The notes under the pieces were generated by a model that was not told where the DNA came from, made no database searches, and saw nothing but the letters and a program-made list of their open reading frames with translations. 64,000 nucleotides of DNA from Branchiostoma floridae (taxonomy: Eukaryota > Chordata > Leptocardii > Amphioxiformes > Branchiostomatidae). The translations under genes were made by a program, and so were the position numbers. The stretch spans positions 303,111 through 367,110 of the forward strand of contig NW_023365729.1 in the NCBI RefSeq assembly GCF_000003815.2, in the 5' to 3' direction. Shown one piece after another: positions 1-11,501 of the stretch; the stretch's first letter is position 1; the number at the start of each line of letters is the position of its first letter.

Positions 1-1459
1 GTAAAACTGATCGGAAGATTGTGATCATGATCTATGCCATGGGAAGAAATGGGAAATTGGAATTCTTATCTTTTAATATTCTCTGATATTAAAGTATGAA
101 AGATGAACTATAAGATCTAAGGTCACTCTGGCTCATCCTGATTTATTGATTTGAAAAATGAAGCAGAAGCTTATGAATCAAATTACTATCAAAAGGAGCT
201 CCACTAAGAACTCTCTCAGTGAGTTCACGTTTTTCCTCTTCCACAGAAGCAAATGACCCTTTCTTCATCCACCTCTGAGGAGGAAGTTCCACCCTGATAG
301 CTTCTTTCCTAGAATTGCATCGTTATTGAACATTAGCTTCCTTGTGATTGCTTCCCTGATCGATACATTTTAAGTCAAAGGTGGACTAACATCTGCCATC
401 GGAATCCAGTAAAGTAACCCGAAAACAATTGAGTGGCTCTTAGATCCTTCTTGTTTGGTTGATGCTTCCTTATTTGCATCATCAATCATGGTATTTGATG
501 TCCAAGAAAGCAATCAGCACTAAGTAGCCACTGGGGAAAATTAGCTATGTCTGTGTGGTTTATTATCTAATCAATATGCAAATTTGGCCTTTTGAGGCAT
601 TGGTAAGGTAAAATTCTGCAAGTTGGTAAATTACATCATGCAGTGAAGTAAAAATCATTTCGAACACCAATATTACATGTACTTTTGTGTAAATAGTTAA
701 TTCGTATTATTTATCTATTTATTTATTTATCATTTACCATTACCCCTCCAATGAACCTCTGGGAAGAGTGCCTAAGGCCAACAGGGTCATTCCAGTTTAA
801 ATAAAGGAAACTGAACTGAACTGAACATTAATCAATTCAATTAGTTATAATCTACTAAACTTCAACCAATGGTTGTCAATTATAGTGCAGATAAAGTTAG
901 CATTGGTGTCAGTACATGTATCAATCCACTTAGATATCGTTATGCAGCTTGAAATGAGCAATGCGTATTGGACTAGTAACGAAAAACAAATAACAGACTG
1001 AGTGCTGAGGACTGGCTACCAGACCAACTGTTGGTTTTGCTCCTGGTAAGGGAAATCAAATCTTTGATCCAACTACTGTTAACAAATGTTTTTAAAATCA
1101 GAATTGCTTTTCAACATATTACATCTAATTTCTACTGCTGCAGCAATGGAAAAAGAGATCAAAACAAACCTATAGGTCCCCTTTAATACATTGACACCAT
1201 GCAAACTTTAATAATTATAAATTCTGAAATTTCATGTTAAAAATACTTGACTTGAATGTCCTGATGCATTCCAGTTACATTGTTTAACTGTAACACTGTA
1301 CATTGGATCACTTCAGGCATGATCTATAGAAAAAACTGTAATAATGTTCCCTAACTATCAACGCTGATTTTTCCCTTAATGTAACACAACAGTGTTAACA
1401 TATACTAACATGTACATTGAGTTTTGTAGGCCCAACAGCTTAGTGATGATATCACCTAC
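1..1459. other. Noncoding stretch, probably intron of the VSP gene
   Basis: No exon could be recognised. The next coding exon of the minus-strand voltage-sensing phosphatase should lie to the left of 1460, inside this stretch or beyond the window edge, because the exon at 1460-1627 ends with a donor and an open reading frame. The sequence is AT-rich and has no clear repeat. Confidence 0.4.
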
Positions 1460-1627
1460 CCTCGTCCACAGATTCGTAACAGTATGTCCATCATGAAGTA
1501 ACCTGCGATGCAGACGGATGCGACCTGACAGATACGCGATGCCAGCTGGTTCTTCCTGTTGTCAGGGGTCACCAGATCCGCCACAACAATGGCGATGTCT
1601 GTGAACACCAGTAGGAGACCAAACAAC
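1460..1627 (-). CDS. VSP exon 3: S1 and S2 of the voltage sensor
   Basis: The 168-bp exon opens after CTCCAG and ends before GTAGGTG; phases are 2 in and 2 out. It encodes two hydrophobic helices, LFGLLLVFTDIAIVVADL and ICQVASVCIAGYFMMDILLR, joined by a short polar loop (TPDNRKNQ). The acidic residues in S1 and S2 sit where the VSP family has the counter-charges for S4 arginines. This is the most diagnostic exon of the gene. Confidence 0.85.
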
Positions 1628-4600
1628 CTGGAGAAGGGAGAAAACAGGACAAAATTTCACATAGGTTACAAAGTGATGTTTGAATAAAGTCAGGTACATG
1701 TACCCAATGGATTTTTACACCTGGATGTAAACATAAGTTTCTTTCTCAAGAAAACAATGTCTAGCCAGTAATACTAGGAATCAAACCTGGAACCTCCCGA
1801 GTTCGCATCCACTAGCATGGTCACTTGATGCCACCAATTGTTCTAATACCATAATTCAATTTGCACATTAAATTCTAGTCAGTGGGAGAAATCCAATTTA
1901 AAATGTGTTCTAACTACGTTGTATATTCTATGACTTGTCTTTTCTGAACTTTGTAATTATCTCCATGAAAAATGGAGATATAGTTTTGAGTGTGTCTGTG
2001 TGTGTGTCTGTGTGTGTGTGTGTGTGTCTGTGTGTGTGTCTGTGTGTCCGGATTTTGGAGTGAGCATAACTCAAGAACCTCTGGACGGATTACGATGATA
2101 TTTGGTTTGTGGGTAGGTGTTGGGAAGACAAAGGTCAAGGTCAATTTTGGGCCCCCTGGTATGTGACCTTGGTACTGCAGCAGAAATTCATTTTTTGGAT
2201 CTTTTGAACTGGATGTGCTATGGTCTTGTTATTTGGATGGCAGATAGCTTGTGACATAAGGGATATCTGGTGTATATTTGGTTCCCCTAGCAGGTTGCTC
2301 TGGAACTGCAGGGGCATTTTTGTCAAAATCTTCTAAGGACGATAACTGAAGAAGGGAATGACAAATTTACATGATATTTGGTATGTAGGTAGCTTAGACA
2401 GAGATGTACATCATGAAATGCAAATTATGCAAACTGGCACTTAATTTGCATATTTAATGAGGAAAATCTGTATTTGCAGTGTTTCCTTTACAGAACTCAG
2501 ATACATGCAATATATGTAGTTTGGGGCAGGTGGAACATTATCAGATACCTAATATGCAAATAAGTCCATAATTTGCATAATTAATGCAAAAGTGCCATAA
2601 TTTATCGATGTGGTAAATGCTTGGACAATCAACATTGTAACCAGCGTAGGTTACTTACAGGTGTACATTACTTAGCATAGATTATGCAAATGTGGAAGTC
2701 ATTTACATAATCAGACTATTTCATGGAGATATGAGGTCTACGAACTCTTGTTTTGTTTCTGCATAATTGAGCATCAAAGGAAGAAAGCGGTGGATGTGAA
2801 GTGAATGTAGAAATAACGTTTTAAGTTCCTACCGAACTGTCAGGTGCTCCACACAGCTGACCATGCTGCCACGCAGGCCCCTACAGAAAAATGATACAGA
2901 TTACATGTACAGTTAAATTAAGAGCAGCCCAAATGATCAGTATCTTGTCATTTGACCCTCAGTACATGGCATTGACAATACTCTATGGTCAAATGCTCTC
3001 TATCGGTAAACTGTCAAATATTAACTTAATTATGGACAGGTCAATTTATTATTTTGATCAACTTGTCAATGAGATCTCATATAACGTTACATGTACTTTT
3101 AGATGTATTACATAATAATTTGTCAATATGTTGATTTTCAAGTTTTGAATGTATTTCAGGAGAGGGCCTTGCTAAGCAACATTGCATTTTCCCAATCCTT
3201 GGGAGATAAATGTGAGTAAAATAAAATAAATCCTTGATAAAGATCGCAGTTGGACATATGACCGAGTATGATTCGCTGAACTGTTAAATTGAACATTCAT
3301 GTAGATAGATGTGACATCATAGGAGAAGCCATACCAAGATCAACAAAAATATCCAGATTGTGTATCATCACAGCTTTGCACTGAAACCTGATGAAAGCCA
3401 GCCATGTAAACTTATCAGTTAAATACGTTATGTTCGCATAATAAAAAGAAGGACTCAATTTGTCCTCAAGATATACTTATCAAGAAAACTGTTGGACAGG
3501 TCCCCAAATATGAGCATTTTAGGGCTGATATGCACAACCCATTTATTGATTTTTTTCTATTTTTTTTTTGAAAGCTGAAAAAAATCTAGAACCAAGAAAC
3601 CAACTTGATGTGGCTCAATCATTAAGCACAATACCAACACTGTTGGCAGCTGAGCTGTGCAGGGTTTGGGTGTGACATTAAGTTGTTTGATGCGAGGTAA
3701 CAGCGGCCACAGCATGCCTTTATTACTAAGTGTTATGCCGATGGGCATCCATACTCAGTCAGCTTGATCAAATCAGAAATACAGACACAAAGTGAATGCA
3801 ATGAATTTGCCAGTCATTCAAATCTAACTTCCCCAAACTCCCTGTCAATTTAAATGCCTGGAAAAGAATGCACTGAAGTGGTCAAAACAATTTTGAAGAA
3901 AAACAGAGGGAAAAAAAAAACAATAATTAAGCAAATTAACATATATGAAAATAGATGAAATGGATTAGGACGAGAAATTTTGAAAATGAAAGAAAAAAGA
4001 ATATTTCTACACATGTATGTATGAAATAATATTCCTTGGTAGAGACATGATGCTATTGATAACAGAATGTGAGATTTATTTGGGACATATAAAATGATTG
4101 TACAGTCGTTGAACAAGACAGACTGAAGCAGTTTTGCATCAGCGAGATAATGCAGTCTGGCGATGAAATATGACAGTAGCAATTTGTCAAATTGTCATGT
4201 TTTTGGTCAGCTTGAGGTGTAGGGTTCTATTAGTCCCTGGGTGACGACCATTACAGCGTACGGAAATCGATACCATACCCCGAGGCACTACGGGATGTGT
4301 TTATCGGAACCTTTTATCAATTCTTTAAGCCTGCTGAGAATTTTAAACTATAGATATTACTGTGAATTCATTTATTTTTGTAAGGACCTAATCTAGCGGT
4401 AAAAGGGGTTTTGGGGGGTGTTTCAAGTTTGCGGCTGAAACAATTCTGCAGTACTAAGCAATACATTGGATATACATGATTTGTGGTATCAAAAATTTGC
4501 AATGGACAATTTACTTTTACATTTTGCTGCAAGAATAGAGTAAAACCAGATGTTTAGATGATCTAAAATTTATAACATTTTTCAATTATTTTCAGATTAC

Positions 4601-7600
4601 ACTATATACCAGGGATCACAATTCTACAAGCTTGACCAGAATTTTGAACCTCTATAAGTCTATCAATATATATTTATAGCACTTTATTTCTATTTTTCAC
4701 TAAATAACTTAATAAGTCCCCATGCACAGCATAATAATTTAGGATTTGTGATGTTTTTGTCATCATTTTAACATTTGATTATTATCCTGATTACACAACG
4801 ATGATACAATAAAGCAGGCATCCATAATGCACCTGAGGTTGTTTCCAGGATAGCCCTCTTAGGAGCATAAGTCAATTTGCCTTTAAATAGGTTAATGTGT
4901 CATATGATATTTGAATGTTTTTTCCAGCCCTCTTTTTAGTCCAAGGGAGCTGGAAATGATGATGCCATAGATCTACGCCAGTCTTCTACAGGGAAGACAT
5001 CATGGAATCAATATTTCCAAACGTGGTGGGATTGACTAACACCCTTTGCCTTATGACGAGAGAGCCTTGATGTTTTGTGGGCCGGCCTACAATGTATGTT
5101 CATACACCCCTATACATGTACATGTATGTTAGGGTTGGGGTTAGGGATGTGTGTTGGAATAAAGGCATGTTGACAAAAAAACGTAGTGGTGTACATGTAT
5201 CAGACACTTTTATTGGATCCCATCACAGACCAATTGTTTTAATTTAAGAACTTTGCAATAAGGCAAGGAGTGAAATTTGTTGTTGAGACTTACAAGCCTA
5301 GGATTTGGAGAGAATCCCGGACAAAGGTTTTAAATTTTATGGGCTAATGCATGTAATTCTTTTATTATACACAAGATATATTTCGACAGCCTTTTGTTCT
5401 GGCACCGCTATGTTCAAACATTTGTTCTGACACCCCTATTTGATGACAGAAAATAAAGAAATAAATATTTTCTAACAAGCCTATTACCGTATATTCCAAC
5501 ACCCCAGTGTTCTAACACCATCTAATACTTAAAAACCTATCCATACTGGCTGTAACATTGGGGTGTTGGAACATAATGCCGTCCCCCCAATAACAAGCTC
5601 ACATTTCTTCTCCAGCCGGGTCAGAGCGTTCATCCCTCTCCATTTGTGAACCACAGGATCGAAGTCCTGTCCATTCCTCAAGACCCTTAACATAACCATT
5701 TACCATGGACAGGACGCAGTACAGGATATCCAGTAGTTGGGAGTGCTTTGTTGGACACTCAGAATGTGCTCTACGGATTTGACTGTACACACATTATGCG
5801 TGATAGTAGAGCATAACGTTATGCAATGTATGGCAAACATTTCACAACATAAAGCTACAGATTTCAGTAATAGCTGACAGAGGATAACCACAATACATGT
5901 GCAAGGCTCATTTTTTTTGTCAACGTACAACGTCCACTAAAACAAGAGCAAGATCAGGAATAAATATTTAGGGAAAAGGGATAAGATTTTCCAGAACAAT
6001 ACAAAAATAAACAAAAATTGAGGGGAAAAGGTAGTGTAAGAGCCAATAATTCTTTAATGATTAAATTATCTTTTGAAATATGTTGGACAAATATAAGTAA
6101 TAGACAAGAGCATCTGGTCTAATTCCAACATGATTTCTTGCAAGTAATTCCCAGCTTTAAGATATAATTTGGAATTGGAAGATAAACATAACAGATTTTT
6201 TAGGGGGGGGGGGCAGTGTGCACCTTGGTTCACATGACATACAGTCTCAGGGAGCTCCAAATGAATGCAATCATATTCATATTTATGCAGTCATACTGGA
6301 CCATCCATTTTTGATGTGTCCCTTTCTCAATTCTTTTATTATTTTAAAATGGAGGAAAACTAAGTCACAATAAATTGAAGTGCCCCTTATACACGTAGGT
6401 CTTGACACCAGAATCTTACATTTTTTCTAGAACATATGAATGCAAACAGCACTGCAATTACTTAATGGACCACCGCAGCAAATTCATCAGTCCATATTCA
6501 CACTCACTCACTCATCCTCATTACCAGTCAAGCAAAGAGGCAGTGTTGATTAGTTCTAGTGATGCTTGTACGGCCAGCAAGCAGCCATTCTGAATCCACC
6601 ACTTCACGTTTTCAAGGTTATTCTAGTATTAGAGACCTTATTTTCATATCTTTTTGAGAGAACTACTCGAGGGTAAGATGGGAAGGTTTTTTAAGGTCTG
6701 TTTTTTTGCAGTGTTTAAAGGTAACAATTCTGTAGTGCCAAAAAACGCAATGCAAATGCATATACCTGGCATCAGGATTTTGCAGTAACATTTTGAGGTC
6801 ACTAAAAATATAAACCCATAGTGAATATTTCAATATTTTTACTGTATTAGATTTTGGATGTTTCATAACAAACAAAAATTAATAAAGAATTCTAGCTGCT
6901 CTGTCAAAACCTGGTGTATACTGACAAATTTGGCCACTCACTACAAACATGTTATGGATAAATACAGCTGAATGTTTTCCACAGCATGACATCATGCATG
7001 CATGGAACTAGTATCATAAAATATCTGACAGTGTTATCTTGATATACAAATATGTTATCACAACTGAGTATGATATATTAGATTATTATGAGAACAGTCA
7101 AGGCCACAAATTTGTTATCTTCAAGTTGATATCATAGTGGGTTCAATATAAATCATCCTATCATTTTATCTGAATATATACATCACAAATATCCCTGCTG
7201 AGCGATATAATATATTGCTGGGTAGCAAAGGCCACAAACCTGTAATTTCCATACACATTTGTATATAGGTCATGACAGCTGAGTATTATGCATGACTATA
7301 CAAAATGCATTACTGACTATCATAACTCAAGCTATACTTGTGTGAAATGGTTTGGAAAATAGTGTTCTGAGAAAATCTTGATTCTGTGTTGCACACATAA
7401 CGATTTACCTACCACCATTAAGGTAACCATTAAGGTGTCTGTACTAGCTGTGGCTGTATGATCGCTGATAAAGCTATAACACCATGCATGGTCGCTCCAT
7501 CACTGACACACACCCTCAGCCGTCACACACACAGCCCCCCATTTACCTGCCTCCCTTAATCCATCTCCCAAACATACAACAAATCACGCTTGTAGGTAAA

Positions 7601-8263
7601 AATTGAACATTTGTATCTCGGCCAGGACACACCAGAAATTAAATGACAGTGCACTGGGGAAATTGCATAATGTATCGTTATGCCGAATGAATAAGGGAGC
7701 AAAATTGATTCAGGTTAATGTCCACGGTTGATGAATAGCGAATTATAAATCACAAATCCCAGAGACCGTGATATTAATGATAAAAACAACAATAGTGCCT
7801 GTCATGAATAAGAGAATAATGCATTGTTTCCCCAGAAGGGTATCATAAAAATTAGGTTGGATGGAAGATGATTAAGTTGAGGGATTATGTCGAGCTGTCG
7901 TAGGTAATCAACATGTCGACATAACAAGGGTTTTGACGGAGAAATTCTGGTGGCTTACCGAGAGTGGGCTTCGGGCGGCATCTTGTTCGGATGCTGGGAG
8001 CTTGTGGGGGTGTTGGGCAGAATATCTGGCGATTTGAATCGTCCCTTGTCAGTCCAGCTTCCCAGGGCAGTTCTCAGCTGTAAACATGTTGCGCTGCTGC
8101 TGTCTTCTCGCGAGGATATGTCGCTCACCGCCTTGGTGTTGCCGCGACTCGAGCCGCCGGATGTTGTTTCACGATCAAGGAGAACGATGACACGTTTGGT
8201 GTAATTGTCGGCATAGTCGGCATCGATATCAATCTGATCGCCAAAACGATGGTAGCTGGTCAT
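1460..8263 (-). CDS. Voltage-sensor phosphatase (TPTE/Ci-VSP type), 5' exons only
   Basis: These are the 5' coding exons of a voltage-sensing phosphoinositide phosphatase. Such proteins couple a four-helix voltage sensor to a PTEN-like phosphatase that acts on PI(4,5)P2 and PI(3,4,5)P3 at the plasma membrane. Exons by GT/AG and phase: 7959-8263 (101 codons plus 2 nt), 2833-2880 and 1460-1627. Exon 1 is a Ser/Thr-rich cytosolic N-terminus. I start at ATG 8263 (MTSYHRFG) because it has a good context; an in-frame ATG at 8362 would add 33 unpromising residues. Exons 2 and 3 encode HLTVRLFGLLLVFTDIA, then ADL, then YFMMDILLRI. These match the S1 helix with its RxFG entry and central Asp (about residue 128), and the FxMDxLLR signature of S2. 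S3, S4 and the phosphatase domain are outside the window. Hv1 channels are the main alternative, but they lack the RxFG and MDxLLR pattern. Confidence 0.8.
1775..1840 (-). repeat. tRNA-like SINE fragment
   Basis: On the minus strand the sequence contains a B-box-like GGTTTGATTCC (complement of 1777-1787), preceded about 25 bases upstream by an A-box-like TAGTGGATGCG. No cloverleaf with paired acceptor arms could be drawn, so a tRNA-derived SINE piece is more likely than a tRNA gene. It lies in a VSP intron. Confidence 0.4.
1958..2753. mobile_element. Non-autonomous inverted-repeat element (family 1, copy A)
   Basis: TATCTCCATGAAA at 1958-1970 is repeated inverted at 2719-2731 (TTTCATGGAGATA). 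Beyond the right copy the end continues as GAGGTCTACGAACTCTTG. The interior is AT-rich with repeated ATGCAAAT and AATTTGCATA words and a (GT)n stretch at 1991-2047. A second copy with a longer shared terminus is at about 46207-47200. It shares the interior phrase AGTGCCATAATT (about 2590 and 46898). It has no coding capacity and sits in the VSP intron. Confidence 0.6.
1991..2047. repeat. (GT)n microsatellite with CT interruptions
   Basis: An interrupted run of TGTG with TGTC steps inside the family-1 inverted-repeat element. Confidence 0.85.
2833..2880 (-). CDS. VSP exon 2: linker into S1
   Basis: This 48-bp exon is bounded by TTCTGTAG and GTAGGAAC. It encodes GLRGSMVSCVEHLTV, and the split Arg codon at its 3' end joins LFGLLLVF in the next exon. 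Its 5' phase accepts the CG left by exon 1 at 7959, which supports the linkage across a 5-kb intron, although an extra small exon in that intron cannot be excluded. Confidence 0.75.
2881..7958. other. Long VSP intron, no gene recognised
   Basis: Five kilobases without a supportable exon. The short open frames lack homology or splice context. One region (about 5085-5580) has recurrent ACACCCCT/AGGGGTGT words, including TCCAACACCCCAGTG near 5492 mirrored by CATTGGGGTGTTGGAA near 5557, and is probably a decayed inverted-repeat element. About 7020-7260 has two diverged copies of AAGGCCACAAA. Confidence 0.5.
7959..8263 (-). CDS. VSP exon 1: cytosolic N-terminus with start codon
   Basis: The frame from ATG 8263 reads MTSYHRFGDQIDIDADYADN and continues Ser/Thr-rich to EAHS, ending CG before the donor GTAAGCC. 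The 3' phase fits exon 2. The N-terminal region of VSPs is poorly conserved, so the assignment rests on phase and position. Sequence upstream of 8263 is read as 5' UTR. Confidence 0.6.
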
Positions 8264-11200
8264 GGTCCGCACCAGCCATGTGATCCCCGCCAATGGGGCC
8301 TGGGGCCAAGCAAATAGAATTTTCATGAACAAGGTGGGGACGCCTGCGATCAGTTGTCGCACACATCATGAATGTAACAGCGAGGGAAACGGAATTGGCA
8401 AGGTTATGAGAGTACCCACCTGCTACAGAGCTGCATCCAGAGGTCATCATGCCGTAGATCTCCTTATTGATATGTAGAGCACACACCCCGAAATCCTGCT
8501 GTTTATACCAGCATGCACCCTACCTCTGCTGTATATGCAAAACAGCGCTGGGACACCCCAAACATGCACACATCTCATCCCGAATACTATTATCAGCGCC
8601 CTGCACACCTGAATGGCGGCTTAATGTAGTAAAGCTAATAATTCTGTAAATAAACAAGATACGCTTCTGTAATACGGCTGGATTTCTGTAGCTTATGGAG
8701 GGATTTTTGGAATAAATGCTGTTACATAGGCAACAACATTTTGCACAGTAAAACATAATAGGTTATTGAACTCAAGGGTAGGATATCTAAACAATTCTTA
8801 ATCATATCATAGCTTTCAGCAATGGAAACATTACACTTCAGGGAGTTAGAAATGATTCCTGAAATTATGGCTAATTTTTTACATAGCGTACCCTCATAGG
8901 CTCTATTTTGATGTAGCCTTTGCAAGAAGTTTCATCATAAATATTATAATTGTAATAAATTGTGAATATGTTCTTCATGTATTTGTCATGGGCACTTAAG
9001 TGGAGCTTACCAAAATATGTAAATTTTGCTGGAAAATTCATTTCTGTGATGTAGTGACCTAAATATCTTGATTTAAGACAGGGCACTATCTACCCACATC
9101 TGGATCAATACATTGACCAGGTGACCCACAGATGTATTTCATATTGACCTCAGACACCGCAATTTTTCAGAATACTTGTTTTAGGCCACACCAATTTAAA
9201 TTCTTGATTCTGGAAGTTTTCCAGAAAATAAATACAGCAGGAAGCAAAAAAAAAAGCATAAAGGGAATTTTGCAATAGACTTGCATGCTACCACAGGAAT
9301 CCAAAAGTCAATTTCAATGCAAAAACATATGAATAGAAAACTATATCAAACGCATAAAAATGTGGAAAAAAAACACGGAAACCATTGAAAAGTGCTCCAG
9401 AGAGCATTGAAAATGTGTAGAGAAAATTGAACACTGGTACCATCCACATACATCCCTGTCTTTGGTGCTGAACACCATCCACACACAGCTAAACACACCT
9501 GTCCTTGGTGCTGAACACCATCCACACACAGCTAAACACACCTGTCTTTGGCACTGAACACCTTCCACACACAGCTAAACACACCTGTCCTTGGTGCTGA
9601 ACACCATCCACACACAGCTAAACACACCTGTCCTTTGTGCTGAACACCATCCACACACAGCTAAACACACCTGTCTTTTGTGCTGAACACCATCCACACA
9701 CAGCTAAACACACCTGTCCTTTGTGCTGAACACCATCTACACACAGCTAAACACACCTGTCCTTTGTGCTGAACACCATCCACTTACATGCAAATACACC
9801 CATCCTGTGTGCTAAACGCCATCAGCATTCATGTTAACAGAACTGTCCTTGGTGCTGAATGCCACCAACACTTGCGAGACATCTATCACTTTTCCATCTA
9901 TCACTTTTCCAAAGCACTACATGCACCCTACATGCATAAATACATGTGCATTCATAACTTTCACAGTTATACCTGTCCATGGTGCTTTAAATTTAGGTTT
10001 GGCTTTCCAAAGGATGGAAATGTGTATGTGAGTTAAGATGGTTTGATATCTTGCAGAGTGTATTTTTGCTATCATTATGTTGGGTTCCTTGGAAAGATAA
10101 TTTGAGTTCTTTGATCTGATATAGTAATTTCAAATCTTGTGAGGGTTAATACTTAAAGTATGTAATGCAGAGTTTTGGCACCATAACTGCAAATATTTTG
10201 AATTTAAAAGTCTCTATCCAGATTGACATTTGTAACTAATCATCAATATATTGACATCTTTTTCTCACATTTCAAGCCTCGGTAAACAATGCAAAAGCAA
10301 GTCCTGCCAAGTCCCCATATTTTTGGTAGCCTACTAAACTTAAGCAGGCTGCAGTATGTAAAAGACATACCAGAAGCAACTGTTGCGGTCGGAGATCTTC
10401 AAAACTCTTGAAGGATCAAGTGTAACGGAAAAATTCACCACTAATGGACACTTCATTATCAGTTAGAGCGAACCACTGGACTTATTGCGTGTTTGAGCAT
10501 GTTTCTTGGATTGTCGGAAAGTTTGACAAAGTGGCTTACAACTCAAAGTGTGCATATCAAAGACGTTCACATGACATAAAAGCATTCATGCTTTGTGAAT
10601 ATTGCTGTGTAGTGTAAAAAGCCAACTATTAATGCAGAAAAATAATTTTAAAAAAATAGTGCCTTTGCTTCTATGTTTTGATTACTCAGCGCACATTTGG
10701 AAAAAAGCTGTAGAGGAAACATCCTGCATTAGCTTGCAAAAATTTATTATCTAATTCACTACTTATATGTGTTCACAAACAGAATCAGTATCAAACAATA
10801 TTTTGTGACAGTTTATGACATAAGCTAGTATAATATACTAACATATCTGTTAAGCTACTGTAGAGTTGAGTGATGCAAAAAATACTATGAGTATGTTAAT
10901 TAAGATAATTTATATATATAATTAAGATAATTAACATAACTATATGTAACCTGGATCTGTGAGTGACATCTTAGTCGTCTGATCTAGAGTGACATTAAAG
11001 AATAATGTCATTATGCAATGTATTGATGTAACAGTTGAAAATCTCCTGATTTCTTAAAACACACGTTACGTCAGCCTTTTCTTTTTTTTGAATCCGTATC
11101 TATTACTTTGTTGGACAACTTGTTTTAGGACATAGACAAAAACTGTTCTGAGCAAGATGAAATGTGATTAAAAAAAGCATGTTATTTTTGAAAAATTGTT

Positions 11201-11322
11201 CTAAATGTAATAAAGGCATTTTCTTGCGGTTAACTTTTCAAGACTATGGCTTAAAATGGAAGGACATCTCTTGAAATAAAACAAAAATTTATGTTTAAAA
11301 GCTGTGAAATCTACAAGAATTT
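8264..11322. other. Intergenic region between VSP 5' end and NUDT1 3' end
   Basis: Contains the presumed VSP promoter (first few hundred bases, no obvious TATA box) and the 43-bp minisatellite at about 9435-9860. Nothing else recognisable was found; about 10900-10940 carries two copies of AATTAAGATAATT. Confidence 0.5.
9435..9860. repeat. 43-bp minisatellite, about nine copies
   Basis: The unit contains GTGCTGAACACCATCC, then ACACACAGCTAAACACACC and TGTCCTTG. Copies are nearly identical in the middle and decay at both edges. The period of 43 is not a multiple of three, so open frames across it are not genes. The word TGTCCTTGGTGCTGAACAC also occurs in a 75-bp dispersed repeat at about 37640-37712, so the minisatellite probably grew from part of a transposable element. 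Confidence 0.85.
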
Positions 11323-11501
11323 TCACTGTGGTAGAGTGTCCAGTTCCTGTAGAGAGTGCTCCAGTATGGTGTTGTGGCCCTCAAACTTGAAAAATCCAGA
11401 AAATTTGGACCCTTTAAGGAAAAGTGGGAACCAGTGGATGTCGTCCGGCCACATGGAGTCGTATGGAATGTGTTCCACTGGGAACCACTTCGGCCGCATC
11501 T
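11323..11501 (-). CDS. NUDT1 exon 3: substrate-binding C-terminus
   Basis: The exon opens after TTACTTCCAG. It encodes [20 protein letters not shown], then [20 protein letters not shown] and [19 protein letters not shown], followed by TGA. This is collinear with the human C-terminus through FKFxGxxTIL. The WPDD motif is intact. Confidence 0.92.

Noticed and set aside
5130..5150. Interstitial telomere repeat
   Set aside because: Only GTTAGGGTTGGGGTTAGGG, about two imperfect units.
7950..8204. 84-codon plus-strand frame
   Set aside because: Antisense shadow of VSP exon 1, whose minus-strand frame has a fitting donor and phase.
9288..9568. Open frames with a repeated WMVFSTKDR-like phrase
   Set aside because: Product of a 43-bp minisatellite; the period changes frame at each unit.
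9435..9860. Regular repeats resembling a CRISPR array
   Set aside because: Head-to-tail units without spacers in a eukaryotic genome.
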